A DNA stretch of 64,000 nucleotides from Kitasatospora cathayae. GTDB taxonomy: Bacteria; Actinomycetota; Actinomycetes; Streptomycetales; Streptomycetaceae. The notes beneath the pieces were generated by a model. The model saw only the letters and a program-made list of their open reading frames with translations, was not told where the DNA came from and searched no databases. Below are positions 1-6,954 of the stretch, in pieces. The position numbers and the translations under genes are program-made. The stretch spans positions 1 through 64,000 of the forward strand of contig NZ_CP115451.1 in NCBI RefSeq assembly GCF_027627435.1, read 5' to 3'. The first letter of the stretch is position 1; the number at the start of each line of letters is the position of its first letter.

Positions 1-621
1 GGAGCGGTCGACCTCGACCATCAGCACCGGCACCCCGTTCTCCGGGGCCTGGAGCACCGCGTCCGGGCGCACCTTGCGCTTCCCGCCCGGCAGTAGGAAC
101 TCCACCTCGGTCGCCCAGTCGGTCACGGTGCCCACCCCACCCGGGGCGTCCGGGGCCGTGCCGCCCAGGACGAACGCGGCGATCGTCTCGTTGACCGCCA
201 TCGCGTGCTGGGCACCGGATCGCCCGGCGCCCCGGGCCGTTGAGCCCATGTCGGAGCGAGGCAGGCCGAGCACCTGCCCGGCCGCCTCCAGTCCGGCCGT
301 GCCCTCCAGCCGCCAGGTCTTGTGCCGCGCCCTGGTGTTGCCGTCGGAGGCGACCAGGCCGTGCAGGGCGAGATCGCGCAACGCCTGCCGGATCACGGTG
401 TTCGACGTCGCCCCGGGGCGCAGCAGTCGCTGGAGCTGGTCGGCGGTGGCGACCTTGAGGACGCCGAGCGCGCCGAGGACGTCGGAGCGCAGGGCGTTGG
501 TCGAGCTGTTCGGGTTGGCGGCGCCGCGCCGGTACGCGGTCCGTCCCGGCCGGGACGGCTGCGGCGGTTCGACGGCGTCGCCCTTGTCGTCGGGCTGGGC
601 GGGGCTCTGACGGGTGCTCAC
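1..621 (-). CDS. Replication-relaxation family protein (partial, runs off left edge)
   Basis: About 207 codons are visible from a GTG start with GGGAGA 5-6 bases upstream; the 3' end lies outside the window. After a short variable N-terminus (about 40 residues) comes a winged-helix-like stretch (LRSDVLGALGVLKVATADQL). The last visible residues are VPVLMVEVDRS, the acidic VEVDR signature that the complete homologue at 11013-12548 also carries (VPVLLVEVDRENEG). The family is typical of Streptomyces linear plasmids and is thought to act in replication or DNA relaxation; its biochemistry is poorly known. It is divergent from the plus-strand homologue at 1334. Family assignment is by similarity to the other copies in this window. 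Confidence 0.8.
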   Translation of the reverse strand, partial: MSTRQSPAQPDDKGDAVEPPQPSRPGRTAYRRGAANPNSSTNALRSDVLGALGVLKVATADQLQRLLRPGATSNTVIRQALRDLALHGLVASDGNTRARHKTWRLEGTAGLEAAGQVLGLPRSDMGSTARGAGRSGAQHAMAVNETIAAFVLGGTAPDAPGGVGTVTDWATEVEFLLPGGKRKVRPDAVLQAPENGVPVLMVEVDRS

Positions 622-1039
622 GGACGTCTCCCGGTGGTCGTGGTCGGCTGCTGCCTCTGAGGGATATCCGGCGTTCCTGACAGCCGCCAAGCCTGTTCCG
701 GGCCCGCGCGCCGCACCCTCTCCAACCGCCCCTGATCCGGCCCCGCCGCCACCCACCGACCAGCGAGCGGCCGGCACCAGCCGGACGCGAGAAAAGGAAA
801 AGCCCACCGCAGGTGCAACAACCCGAACCGACCAACCGACAACGCCACAACCACAAACCAAAACCAAAAGCAGAAAGACGGGAGAAGAGGGTTGTCAGAA
901 TGCGGCGGCAGCCCGGATTCTGGCACTGACCTGCCCGTTCTCCCGCATCCGGCGCGGGAGGGCCGGTAGGGGCAGCGGAGGGGGAAACGGCAGGGGGAAC
1001 GGAAGCGGTCCAGCAAACTCACCAGGGCCACCAAGGTAT

Positions 1040-1078
1040 TGGTGAGTTTCCTTGATGGGCCACCAAGGAAACTCACCA
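1040..1078. repeat. Near-perfect 39-bp palindrome containing GGTGAGTTTC
   Basis: The left arm (1040-1058) and right arm (1060-1078) are 19-base inverted copies with one mismatch around a single central base. Each arm joins the GGTGAGTTTC motif to CCTTGATGG or CCTTGGTGG. It could be a protein-binding palindrome or a cruciform at a replication site; no T-tract follows, so a terminator is less likely. Confidence 0.75.
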
Positions 1079-1253
1079 GGGCACCTTGATGGCCATCCCA
1101 GCAGGTCAGAGACGTGCCGATCGAGCCGCCAAGGGCCCCGAGGTCGGGACCGGTTGGCGGACTGGATTACGGACCGCATTTCGGACCGGCAAGAACACGG
1201 GATACCTTGATGGCGGGAGTTATCAGATCGTTATGAAGCACCAACCTTGATGG
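1050..1253 (+). repeat. Iteron-like repeats, CCTTGATGG x4
   Basis: Exact copies at 1050-1058, 1084-1092, 1205-1213 and 1245-1253, all in one orientation, with inverted variants CCACCAAGG at 1028 and 1060. The core CATCAAGG recurs near 5217 and 5318. Direct repeats of this kind beside a replication gene resemble initiator-binding iterons; function is inferred. Confidence 0.6.
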
Positions 1254-1333
1254 TGAGAAATCCGGTGAGTTTCGTGGGGTTCCATTCTCCGAGCACGGGA
1301 TAAGCCCGCGCTTCGGAATGAGGGAGCACCTTC

Positions 1334-2191
1334 GTGCACGGGGATCTGGAGACCGACCACGACGTCCTGGTCACGCTTCACCGCTTCACGCTGGCGACCG
1401 CCGAGCAGCTCCACCAGCTGCACGGCGGCACCGCCGGGATCAAGCAGACCCAGAAGCGGCTGACCCGCCTGTACGCCGACGGCCTGGCCGACTTCGTGAC
1501 CCTGCCGCAGGCCGGCCGGGCGAAGGCCTGGCACCTCACCACCCAGGGCGCAGCGGTGGCGGCCACCTTCCCCGAGGCCCGCCGCACGGACGCCCAGACG
1601 CTGGACGGCGAGCAGCTCGCCGTGAGGCACGGGCGCGAGCACCTGCTCGACGTCGGCCGGATCCACGCCGCCTTCGTCACCGACGCCCGCACCCGCGGCG
1701 AGGCCTGCGGCCCGCTCGACCTCCTGCCCGCCCGGGCGCTGCCCACTGGCGAAGGCGGCGGTGTGTACCGGCCCACCGCCGAGCTCGCCTACACCGCCGG
1801 CACCGGCGAGGAGCGCCGCCGCCTGCGGGCGTTCGTCGAGCGCCACCGCCCCGGTGTCGGCGCCGAGGAGACCGCGGCACAGCTGGCGGCGTGCGCCCGG
1901 GTGTGGGAGCAGGCGGGCTCGGACGGGCGGGGCCGGGCGTGGGAGCGGCGCTGGCGAGCGTTCCCGCGGCTGCTGGTGGTCCTGGTCGGCACGGCGGCCG
2001 CCGGGGTGCGCGGAGCGGTGGCGGATCTGCGCCTGGCCGCCGAGGAGAACCCGGCCGTCGCCGAGATGCTGGCCGCCGTCCCGGCCGGCGCCGCCCGCAT
2101 CGAGGACCTCATCCAGCGCGGCCCGTCCGCACCCATCTGGCACCCGATCAACGGCCGGGGCGGGCGGGCGTGCGGGTGGACGGAACTGTAG
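1334..2191 (+). CDS. Replication-relaxation family protein
   Basis: 285 residues from a GTG with GGGAG about 8 bases upstream. Residues about 1-85 look like a winged-helix region (LVTLHRFTLATAEQLHQL, then QTQKRLTRLYADGLADFV and a WHLTTQGAAVAA wing). A divergent C-terminal half follows, without a clear VEVDR signature, so this is a distant or shorter member of the family also seen at 1-621 and 11013-12548. It is transcribed away from the repeat-rich region upstream and ends just before the convergent arsI-like gene. DNA-binding is likely from the fold; the precise role is unknown. Confidence 0.7.
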   Translation: MHGDLETDHDVLVTLHRFTLATAEQLHQLHGGTAGIKQTQKRLTRLYADGLADFVTLPQAGRAKAWHLTTQGAAVAATFPEARRTDAQTLDGEQLAVRHGREHLLDVGRIHAAFVTDARTRGEACGPLDLLPARALPTGEGGGVYRPTAELAYTAGTGEERRRLRAFVERHRPGVGAEETAAQLAACARVWEQAGSDGRGRAWERRWRAFPRLLVVLVGTAAAGVRGAVADLRLAAEENPAVAEMLAAVPAGAARIEDLIQRGPSAPIWHPINGRGGRACGWTEL

Positions 2192-2214
2192 GCGGTGGCC
2201 GTCTTGGAGCGGCG

Positions 2215-2724
2215 TCAGCTGCCGCACGCGCAGCCGGCGGCGGCCTTCGCTTCGGCCGGGCTCTGGGCCGGGTCGGTGGCCTGCTCGTCGGGGGTGCAGC
2301 AGGCGGTGGTGCCGCAGCAGGCGTCCGGCGCGCTGTCGGCGCTCTTGGCGAGGGTGTCGGCGTCGGCCTTGACGACGTAGACCTCCCAGGGCTCCTTGCC
2401 GGGGCCGTGGACCCAGACCTTGTCCTGGAGGGCGTAGCAGCAGGAGGTGTCGTTCTCCTCGAAGGTGGCCAGGCCGGCGTCCTTGAGGCGCGCGGTGGCG
2501 GCGGTGACCTGCTCGGTGGACTCGACCTCGACGCCGAGGTGATCCAGGCGGGTGTCCTCGCCGTCCTCGCCTTCGATGAGGACGAGCTTGAGCGGGGGCT
2601 CGGCGATGGCGAAGTTCGCGTAGCCGGGCCGGCGCTTGGCCGGCTCGGTGCCGAACAGCTTGGAGTAGAAGGCGACGGAGCCTTCGAGGTCGGCGACGCG
2701 CAGGGCGAGCTGAACACGGGACAT
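2215..2724 (-). CDS. arsI: ArsI/CadI-family arsenic (or cadmium)-responsive glyoxalase-fold protein
   Basis: 169 residues. Residues 1-120 form a vicinal-oxygen-chelate (glyoxalase/dioxygenase) fold beginning RVQLALRVADLEGSVAFYSKLF. The putative metal ligands Gln5, His62 and Glu114 and a vicinal pair Cys95-Cys96 match the ArsI C-As lyase pattern, in which an Fe(II) enzyme cleaves methyl groups from trivalent organoarsenicals. The C-terminal tail adds further Cys pairs (136-137, 142-143) and CAC near the end, which may bind thiophilic metals. It is divergent from arsR with operator-like palindromes between. CadI-type annotation is the alternative, since the families overlap. Confidence 0.85.
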   Translation of the reverse strand: MSRVQLALRVADLEGSVAFYSKLFGTEPAKRRPGYANFAIAEPPLKLVLIEGEDGEDTRLDHLGVEVESTEQVTAATARLKDAGLATFEENDTSCCYALQDKVWVHGPGKEPWEVYVVKADADTLAKSADSAPDACCGTTACCTPDEQATDPAQSPAEAKAAAGCACGS

Positions 2725-2744
2725 GGCGGTCTCCCCGATCCGAG

Positions 2745-2760
2745 ATCGACGTCTGTCGAT
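2745..2760. promoter_or_regulatory. Palindrome ATCGACGTCTGTCGAT, probable ArsR operator
   Basis: A 6-bp inverted repeat with a 4-base spacer lying between the divergent arsI-like and arsR genes. It is close in half-site content (GAC/GTC) to the second palindrome at 2796-2809. ArsR-family repressors normally bind such dyads in their own promoter; the assignment is inferred from position. Confidence 0.6.
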
Positions 2761-2795
2761 ACAGCGAGCTTGTCTCTCCGAATAGATGACTGTCA

Positions 2796-2809
2796 ACATA
2801 GACGTATGT
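2796..2809. promoter_or_regulatory. Palindrome ACATAGACGTATGT overlapping the arsR start codon
   Basis: Arms ACATA and TATGT flank GACG, and the right arm contains the ATG of arsR. A repressor bound here would cover the start of the gene. No good ribosome binding site precedes arsR, so the transcript may be leaderless or nearly so; that is an inference. Confidence 0.55.
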
Positions 2810-3192
2810 CGAATCTGGAATTGCCGGTGCTCGGCCAGGAGGACGCGGTGGCATGCTGCTCGCCGATGGTCCGCGAGCCCCTGGGCGAGGAAGCCGCCGC
2901 CGACCTGGCGAAGATGTTCAAGGCCCTGTCGGACCCGGTCCGGCTGCGGCTGCTGTCCCTGATCGCCTCGCACGAGGGCGGCGAGGCCTGCGTCTGCGAC
3001 CTGACCGGCCCCTTCGACGTCTCCCAGCCGACCATCTCCCACCACCTCAAGGTGCTGCGCGAGGCCGGACTCGTCGGATCCGAGCGCCGCGGCACCTGGG
3101 TCTACTACTGGGTACTGCCCGCAGCGCTGGCCAAGCTCTCGGCTCTGCTCCAGGCCCCGGCCGCCATCGTCCCGGCAGGAGGCGCGAGATGA
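2806..3192 (+). CDS. arsR: ArsR-family arsenic-responsive repressor
   Basis: 128 residues. A winged helix-turn-helix core spans about residues 30-110: MFKALSDPVRLRLLSLI, then VSQPTISHHLKVLREAGLV as recognition helix and wing. Cysteines at 17, 18, 62 and 64 (ACCSP and CVCDL) resemble As(III) ligands of actinobacterial ArsR proteins, where an N-terminal Cys pair works with a Cys near the DNA-binding helices. It should repress the divergent arsI-like gene and its own operon until trivalent arsenic binds. Its stop overlaps the next start (ATGA), so translation is coupled to the aquaporin gene. Confidence 0.93.
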   Translation: MSNLELPVLGQEDAVACCSPMVREPLGEEAAADLAKMFKALSDPVRLRLLSLIASHEGGEACVCDLTGPFDVSQPTISHHLKVLREAGLVGSERRGTWVYYWVLPAALAKLSALLQAPAAIVPAGGAR

Positions 3193-3938
3193 CCGAGATA
3201 GCTCCGCTCGGACGCCGCGCGGCGGTCGAGTTCGTCGGCACCGGCGCCCTGGTCGCCGTCGTGGTCGGCTCCGGCATCCAGGCCACCAAGCTGTCCCAGG
3301 ACGTCGGCGTGCAGCTGCTCGCCAACTCCCTGGCCACCGTCTTCGGCCTCGGAGTGCTGATCGCGCTGCTCGGCCCCGTCTCCGGCGCCCACTTCAACCC
3401 CGTGGTCACCTTGGCCGCCTGGTGGACCGGCCGCCGCGACGGCGAGGGCCCGACCGGGCGCGAGGTCGCCGTCTACCTGCCCGCGCAGATCCTCGGTGCG
3501 ATCAGCGGCGCGGTGCTGGCGGACGCGATGTTCGCCGAACCGCTGGTCCGCTGGTCCACCCACGCCCGCTGGGCCCCGCACCTGTGGCTGGGCGAGGTCG
3601 TCGCCACCGCCGGCCTGGTCCTGCTGATCTTCGGTCTGGCCCGCGCCGGCCGCGCGCACTTCGCCCCGGTCGCGGTCGCCTCCTACATCGGCGCCGCCTA
3701 CTGGTTCACCTCCAGCACCAGCTTCGCCAACCCCGCCGTGACGATCGGCCGGGCGTTCACCGACACCTTCGCCGGCATCGCGCCCGCCTCGGTGTTGCCG
3801 TTCGTCGCCGCCCAGCTCGTCGGCCTGGTGGTCGGCGTCGCCCTGGTTGCCGTGCTGTTCGGCCGCCCCGCCGCGGCTGCCGCCGAGGACGTCGTGGTGC
3901 CGCACGGCGAGCACCACCCGGCCGCCGCCGGCCGCTGA
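3189..3938 (+). CDS. aqpS: MIP/aquaporin-family channel, AqpS-like arsenite exit channel
   Basis: 249 residues with six predicted membrane segments and the two half-helix signatures of the aquaporin family: NPV at 70-72 (GAHFNPVVTL) and NPA at 181-183 (FANPAVTIGRAF, with Arg188 of the selectivity filter). The family conducts water, glycerol or neutral metalloid hydroxides. Lying between arsR and arsC in an overlapping operon, it most likely lets arsenite made by ArsC flow out down its gradient, as AqpS does in Sinorhizobium. The first motif is NPV rather than NPA, a variation common in AqpS-type channels. No ArsB or Acr3 pump is present in the window. Confidence 0.88.
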   Translation: MTEIAPLGRRAAVEFVGTGALVAVVVGSGIQATKLSQDVGVQLLANSLATVFGLGVLIALLGPVSGAHFNPVVTLAAWWTGRRDGEGPTGREVAVYLPAQILGAISGAVLADAMFAEPLVRWSTHARWAPHLWLGEVVATAGLVLLIFGLARAGRAHFAPVAVASYIGAAYWFTSSTSFANPAVTIGRAFTDTFAGIAPASVLPFVAAQLVGLVVGVALVAVLFGRPAAAAAEDVVVPHGEHHPAAAGR

Positions 3939-3976
3939 ACCCCCGCCCCTCGCTCCTGCCCCGAAGGAAGAACCCC

Positions 3977-4396
3977 GTGAGCTCTCCCGCCGTCCCGTCC
4001 GTGCTGTTCGTCTGCGTGCACAACGCCGGCCGCTCCCAGATGGCCGCCGCCTTCCTCACCCGCCTCGGCGGCGAGCGGGTCGAGGTCCGCTCCGCCGGCT
4101 CCGCCCCCGCCGACACCGTGAACCCGGCCGTGGTCGAGGCCCTGGCCGAGGTCGGCATCGACATCTCCGCCGAGGTGCCCAAGGTGCTGACCGTCGAGGC
4201 GGTGCAGGCCTCCGACGTGGTGATCACCATGGGCTGCGGCGACGCCTGCCCCTACTTCCCCGGAAAGCGGTACCTGGACTGGAAGCTGGAGGACCCGGCT
4301 GGCCAGGGCGTCGAGGCCGTCCGCCCGATCCGCGACCAGATCGAGCAGCGCATCCGCGGCCTGCTCGCCGAACTCGGCATCGAGGCCGCCGCATGA
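3977..4396 (+). CDS. arsC: Arsenate reductase, low-molecular-weight phosphatase fold
   Basis: 139 residues from GTG with AAGGAAG upstream. The catalytic CX5R loop is at Cys13-Arg19 (CVHNAGR). Redox cysteines follow at 87 and 91, and a DWKLEDP motif at 101-107 includes the general-acid Asp. The protein reduces As(V) to As(III) in the cytoplasm; in actinomycetes the electrons come from thioredoxin or mycothiol/mycoredoxin. The two additional cysteines favour the thioredoxin-coupled type, but this cannot be decided by eye. It is followed by an overlapping acetyltransferase gene (ATGA). Confidence 0.93.
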   Translation: MSSPAVPSVLFVCVHNAGRSQMAAAFLTRLGGERVEVRSAGSAPADTVNPAVVEALAEVGIDISAEVPKVLTVEAVQASDVVITMGCGDACPYFPGKRYLDWKLEDPAGQGVEAVRPIRDQIEQRIRGLLAELGIEAAA

Positions 4397-4893
4397 CCAC
4401 CACGTCGGTGACCGTCACCGCGATGCTCCCCGAACACGCCGACCAGGTGCTGGCGATCTACCAAGCCGGGATCGACGGCGGCGACGCCACCTTCGAGGAA
4501 GCCGCACCGACCTGGGAGGCCTTCGACGCCTCCCGCCTCGCCGAGCACCGCCTGGTCGCCCTCGACGGCGATCGGGTGCTCGGCTGGGCCGCCGTCGTGC
4601 CGGTCTCCGACCGGTGCGCGTACGCGGGGGTGGTCGAGCACTCCGTCTACGTCCACCCCGACGCCCGCAGCCAGGGCGTCGGCCTGGCGCTCCTGGAGGC
4701 GCTGCTGGCTTCCACTGACGCCGCCGGGATCTGGACCGTGCAGTCCGGCATCTTCCCGGAGAACACCGCCAGCCTCGCCCTCCACGCCAAGGCCGGCTTC
4801 CGCACCGTCGGCACCCGCGAACGCCTCGGCCGCCACCACGGACACTGGCGCGACGTCATCCTGCTGGAGCGCCGCAGCCCCACCGTCACCTGA
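4393..4893 (+). CDS. arsN: GNAT acetyltransferase, ArsN/phosphinothricin-acetyltransferase-like
   Basis: 166 residues. The GNAT signature for acetyl-CoA is seen around residues 93-104 (VHPDARSQGVGLALLEALL), followed by GIFPENTASLALHAKAGFRTVGTRERLGRHHGHWRDV, the C-terminal half typical of phosphinothricin N-acetyltransferases. ArsN1 proteins of this subfamily detoxify the organoarsenical arsinothricin by N-acetylation. Position as last gene of the ars operon, overlapping arsC, supports that reading. General resistance to phosphinothricin-like compounds is the alternative. Confidence 0.85.
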   Translation: MTTTSVTVTAMLPEHADQVLAIYQAGIDGGDATFEEAAPTWEAFDASRLAEHRLVALDGDRVLGWAAVVPVSDRCAYAGVVEHSVYVHPDARSQGVGLALLEALLASTDAAGIWTVQSGIFPENTASLALHAKAGFRTVGTRERLGRHHGHWRDVILLERRSPTVT

Positions 4894-4984
4894 CCAGCAC
4901 GGCTACCGATCCTCGGAGAAGGCCGACGCCACTGGTCAGGAGGCGCCGGCCAGCGCCAGGAGCGGCACCGGGCCCGCAGCTGTG

Positions 4985-5185
4985 ACCTCGGTCTGGGCGA
5001 AGGCCGCGCGGGCACGGTACGCCCCGACGGCCTGCTCCGGAAGACGCCCGGGTCACCAACCTGGCGTTCGTCGAAGTCGACCGCGGCACCATGGGCGGCC
5101 CCCGGCCGGCCGCCAAACTGAACGCCTACGCCCGCTACTGGGCCACCGCGCCACTGCCAGCCGGAGTGCGGGGCACCACCGAGGC
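4985..5185 (+). pseudogene. Remnant of a replication-relaxation gene
   Basis: Two reading frames carry pieces of the family. First comes GRAGTVRPDGLLR, then after a frameshift near 5040 VTNLAFVEVDRGTMGG and AAKLNAYARYWATAPL. The VEVDR signature and the KLNAYARYW stretch after it are the conserved core seen in the intact copies. The N- and C-terminal parts are missing. It is followed directly by a hairpin. This is a decayed fourth copy. Confidence 0.7.
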
Positions 5186-5186
5186 G

Positions 5187-5223
5187 CTTGATGCCCGTCC
5201 CGGCGCCCGGGACGGGCATCAAG
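5187..5223. terminator. Perfect 16-bp stem-loop
   Basis: Arms 5187-5202 and 5208-5223 are perfect inverted repeats around a 5-base loop, with CTTGATG / CATCAAG at the outer ends. The shape fits a terminator at the end of the ars region, but the outer CATCAAGG sequence matches the iteron-like repeats at 1.05-1.25 kb and recurs at 5318, so it may be a binding site instead. Confidence 0.55.
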
Positions 5224-5375
5224 GGGCCCGGACCGCTCTCACCAATGCTTTGACCTGCTGCGTTATCTTGCCGTGACCAATCCGCCAAGGTACCGGCGCA
5301 TTGTCCGGGGCGGGCATCAAGGTACCGGCGGGGCGCGGCCGGGTGCGGATCCGGTCGCACGTACGATTCCCTGCC

Positions 5376-5690
5376 GTGGGCAAAGAGCAGAAGACCTTCG
5401 AGTACACCGACGAGCTGAAGCAGGCGCAGCGGGCGTTGATGGCCGTGCAGGCCGAGCGCCGCACGTTCCTGGCCACGCTGCCGTTGTGGGGCGGCGATCT
5501 GGAGGCCGCCCGGCAGGGGCTGAGTGAGGAGCAGCTGGCCGAGTCCGCCCGTCTGGAGGAAGCCGAGCGGCAGGCCTCCCATGCGGTGTGGGCCGACGAG
5601 TACTGGGCCAAGCTGTCCGGCGAGGACCGGGTCATCGCCCGCAGCCGGCTCATGCACATCGACGACGAGCCGGACACCTCGGCCGCGTAG
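5376..5690 (+). CDS. Small acidic protein of unknown function
   Basis: 104 residues from a GTG at 5376; a longer start at 5301 would add a poorly conserved Arg-rich leader. The protein begins GKEQKTFEYTDELKQAQRAL and is predicted all-helical and highly charged, with a possible coiled coil at residues 10-70. No catalytic motif or membrane segment is visible. It ends against a terminator-like hairpin that separates it from the convergent cupredoxin gene. Function is not recognised. Confidence 0.65.
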   Translation: MGKEQKTFEYTDELKQAQRALMAVQAERRTFLATLPLWGGDLEAARQGLSEEQLAESARLEEAERQASHAVWADEYWAKLSGEDRVIARSRLMHIDDEPDTSAA

Positions 5691-5731
5691 CACGAACGCG
5701 CGCGGCCCGACGGCGGCCATGTGACGACGAG

Positions 5732-5755
5732 GAGCCCGACGATGAAGTCGGGCTC
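5732..5755. terminator. Stem-loop between convergent genes
   Basis: GAGCCCGAC (5732-5740) pairs with GTCGGGCTC (5747-5755) around a 6-base loop. It lies between the plus-strand gene ending at 5690 and the minus-strand gene ending at 5781, so it can stop transcription from both sides. Confidence 0.75.
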
Positions 5756-5780
5756 GGTGAGATAGATCTTGGGCCTGTGG

Positions 5781-6395
5781 CTACGACGTGACGTCCAGCT
5801 CGGCGTACATCCCAGCCGTGTAGTGGCCGGGGAAGTTGCAGACCAACTCGTAGCGGCCAGGCTGCAGCGTCACCGTGGTCCATCCCGTCGCGCCGGAGGT
5901 GATGCCGTCCCCGGCACCAGCGCCGCAACTGCGCGAGACCTCGCCCAGGCTGCCGGCCTCATCGACACGCCCATCGGGACCGGCAGGGCGCTCTCCTGCG
6001 CTCTGGCCCGCCTGCAAGGGCAGCACGACGACCTCGTGTGTGAGGGCTCCCCTGTTGAGCACCCGCAGCGACACCGTCCCGGCCGCGACCGTGCCCGGGT
6101 GGGCCACCAGACGCATCATGCGCATGCCCTGCCAACCGGGGCCGCCGCTCATCGGGGTGCGTCCGTCGGGGCCGCCCATCATGCCCGGCCCCATGTCGAC
6201 CGCGGTCACATCGACCACCAGGCCCGGCAGGGCCGGCGCACCACACCGCGCACCCGGCGCCCGCCACGTCGCCGGTTCTGTACTGCGGAAGGCGCCGGTG
6301 GCGGCGAGCAGCACTGTCGTGGCGATGCCGAGCACGAGCGCGGCCACCGCCCCGGCCAAGGCCACCCGCATCCGGCGCCGACGGTCCGCGCTCAC
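5781..6395 (-). CDS. Membrane-anchored cupredoxin-domain (type I copper) protein
   Basis: 204 residues from GTG (GGGAG 6 bases upstream). A membrane anchor or uncleaved signal spans about residues 10-33 after a very basic start (RRRRMR). A Met/Gly-rich stretch (66-96; GPGMMGG, MRMMRL) could bind copper. The C-terminal cupredoxin domain carries the ligand set His120, Cys186, His191 and Met196 (CNFPGHYTAGM), the plastocyanin-type site. It is probably extracytoplasmic and acts in copper handling or electron transfer. The start overlaps the stop of the upstream SHOCT gene, so the two are an operon. Confidence 0.85.
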   Translation of the reverse strand: MSADRRRRMRVALAGAVAALVLGIATTVLLAATGAFRSTEPATWRAPGARCGAPALPGLVVDVTAVDMGPGMMGGPDGRTPMSGGPGWQGMRMMRLVAHPGTVAAGTVSLRVLNRGALTHEVVVLPLQAGQSAGERPAGPDGRVDEAGSLGEVSRSCGAGAGDGITSGATGWTTVTLQPGRYELVCNFPGHYTAGMYAELDVTS

Positions 6396-6679
6396 CGGTG
6401 CTCCCGCAGCAGTGCGAGCCGGCGTTTGTACTCGTCCTCGTCGATCTCCCCGTGGGCGAACCGCTCGGCCAGCACATCCTCGGCCCGCCGGCTGCCCCAG
6501 CCCGGCTCTCCCGGAGGTGGGGGCGGGCCGGGCTGACGGCCGTGGCGGGAGCTGGTGAGGTAGTGGACGAGCGCGATGACCCCGGCGATCAGCAACGCCC
6601 AGAACAGCACCATGAACACGCCCATGACGAGCCAGCCGCCCCAGCCCCAACCGCCGTACCACATCATGTCGATCACCAT
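6392..6679 (-). CDS. Small membrane protein with SHOCT domain
   Basis: 95 residues (ATG 6679; an internal ATG at 6667 is an alternative). An N-terminal Trp/Gly-rich segment leads into one membrane helix (about 15-45), then a Pro-rich linker, then a C-terminal SHOCT domain (EDVLAERFAHGEIDEDEYKRRLALLREH). SHOCT is a short oligomerisation helix pair often found at the end of small membrane proteins. Coupled to the cupredoxin gene, it probably helps assemble or localise it; this pairing is common in actinomycete copper-related loci. Confidence 0.85.
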   Translation of the reverse strand: MVIDMMWYGGWGWGGWLVMGVFMVLFWALLIAGVIALVHYLTSSRHGRQPGPPPPPGEPGWGSRRAEDVLAERFAHGEIDEDEYKRRLALLREHR

Positions 6680-6954
6680 CCTCGGCCGGTGAGCACACCT
6701 CCCGACTCCAGTGTCGACGTGCTGCCGTCAGCGCGCAGAGGGGCCATACGGCCCCTTGCCCCGTCCAGCGACGGGCAGAAGCGGGCGAGGTCGGTGCTGT
6801 CGGAAACCCGTGAACAGTTCGATTTGCCTCCCCTGCCGGATGCCTCCCGAACCGGTGAACAAGTGCTGCCGTTCTCATGGACAGAGCCACGGGCGGGCGC
6901 ACGGCCGCGGAGACTCCGCATCTTCCGGGCGTTTCCCACCCAGTCCCGGGGGTG
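6680..6954. other. Intergenic spacer, nothing recognised
   Basis: This 275-base spacer lies between the end of the nitrilase gene and the start of the SHOCT gene, both on the minus strand. It should hold the promoter of the SHOCT/cupredoxin operon. I see no repeat or strong hairpin. The reading frames crossing it are low-complexity and not convincing. Confidence 0.5.

Larger units (their letters stand above)
622..1333. other. Intergenic region between divergent replication-relaxation genes, repeat-rich
   Basis: No convincing gene. The stretch 740-890 is unusually A/C-rich for this window. From 1015 on it holds copies of AAACTCACC (1015-1023, 1068-1077 and, inverted, 1041-1050 and 1264-1273) and of CCTTGATGG (1050-1058, 1084-1092, 1205-1213, 1245-1253). 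Its position between two divergent replication-relaxation genes makes it a candidate control or origin region; that role is inferred. Confidence 0.6.

Noticed and set aside
3105..3917. Long minus-strand open frame opposite arsR and the aquaporin gene
   Set aside because: It is antisense to two well-supported genes and its product is Gly/Asp/Val low complexity typical of high-GC shadow frames; no ribosome binding site.
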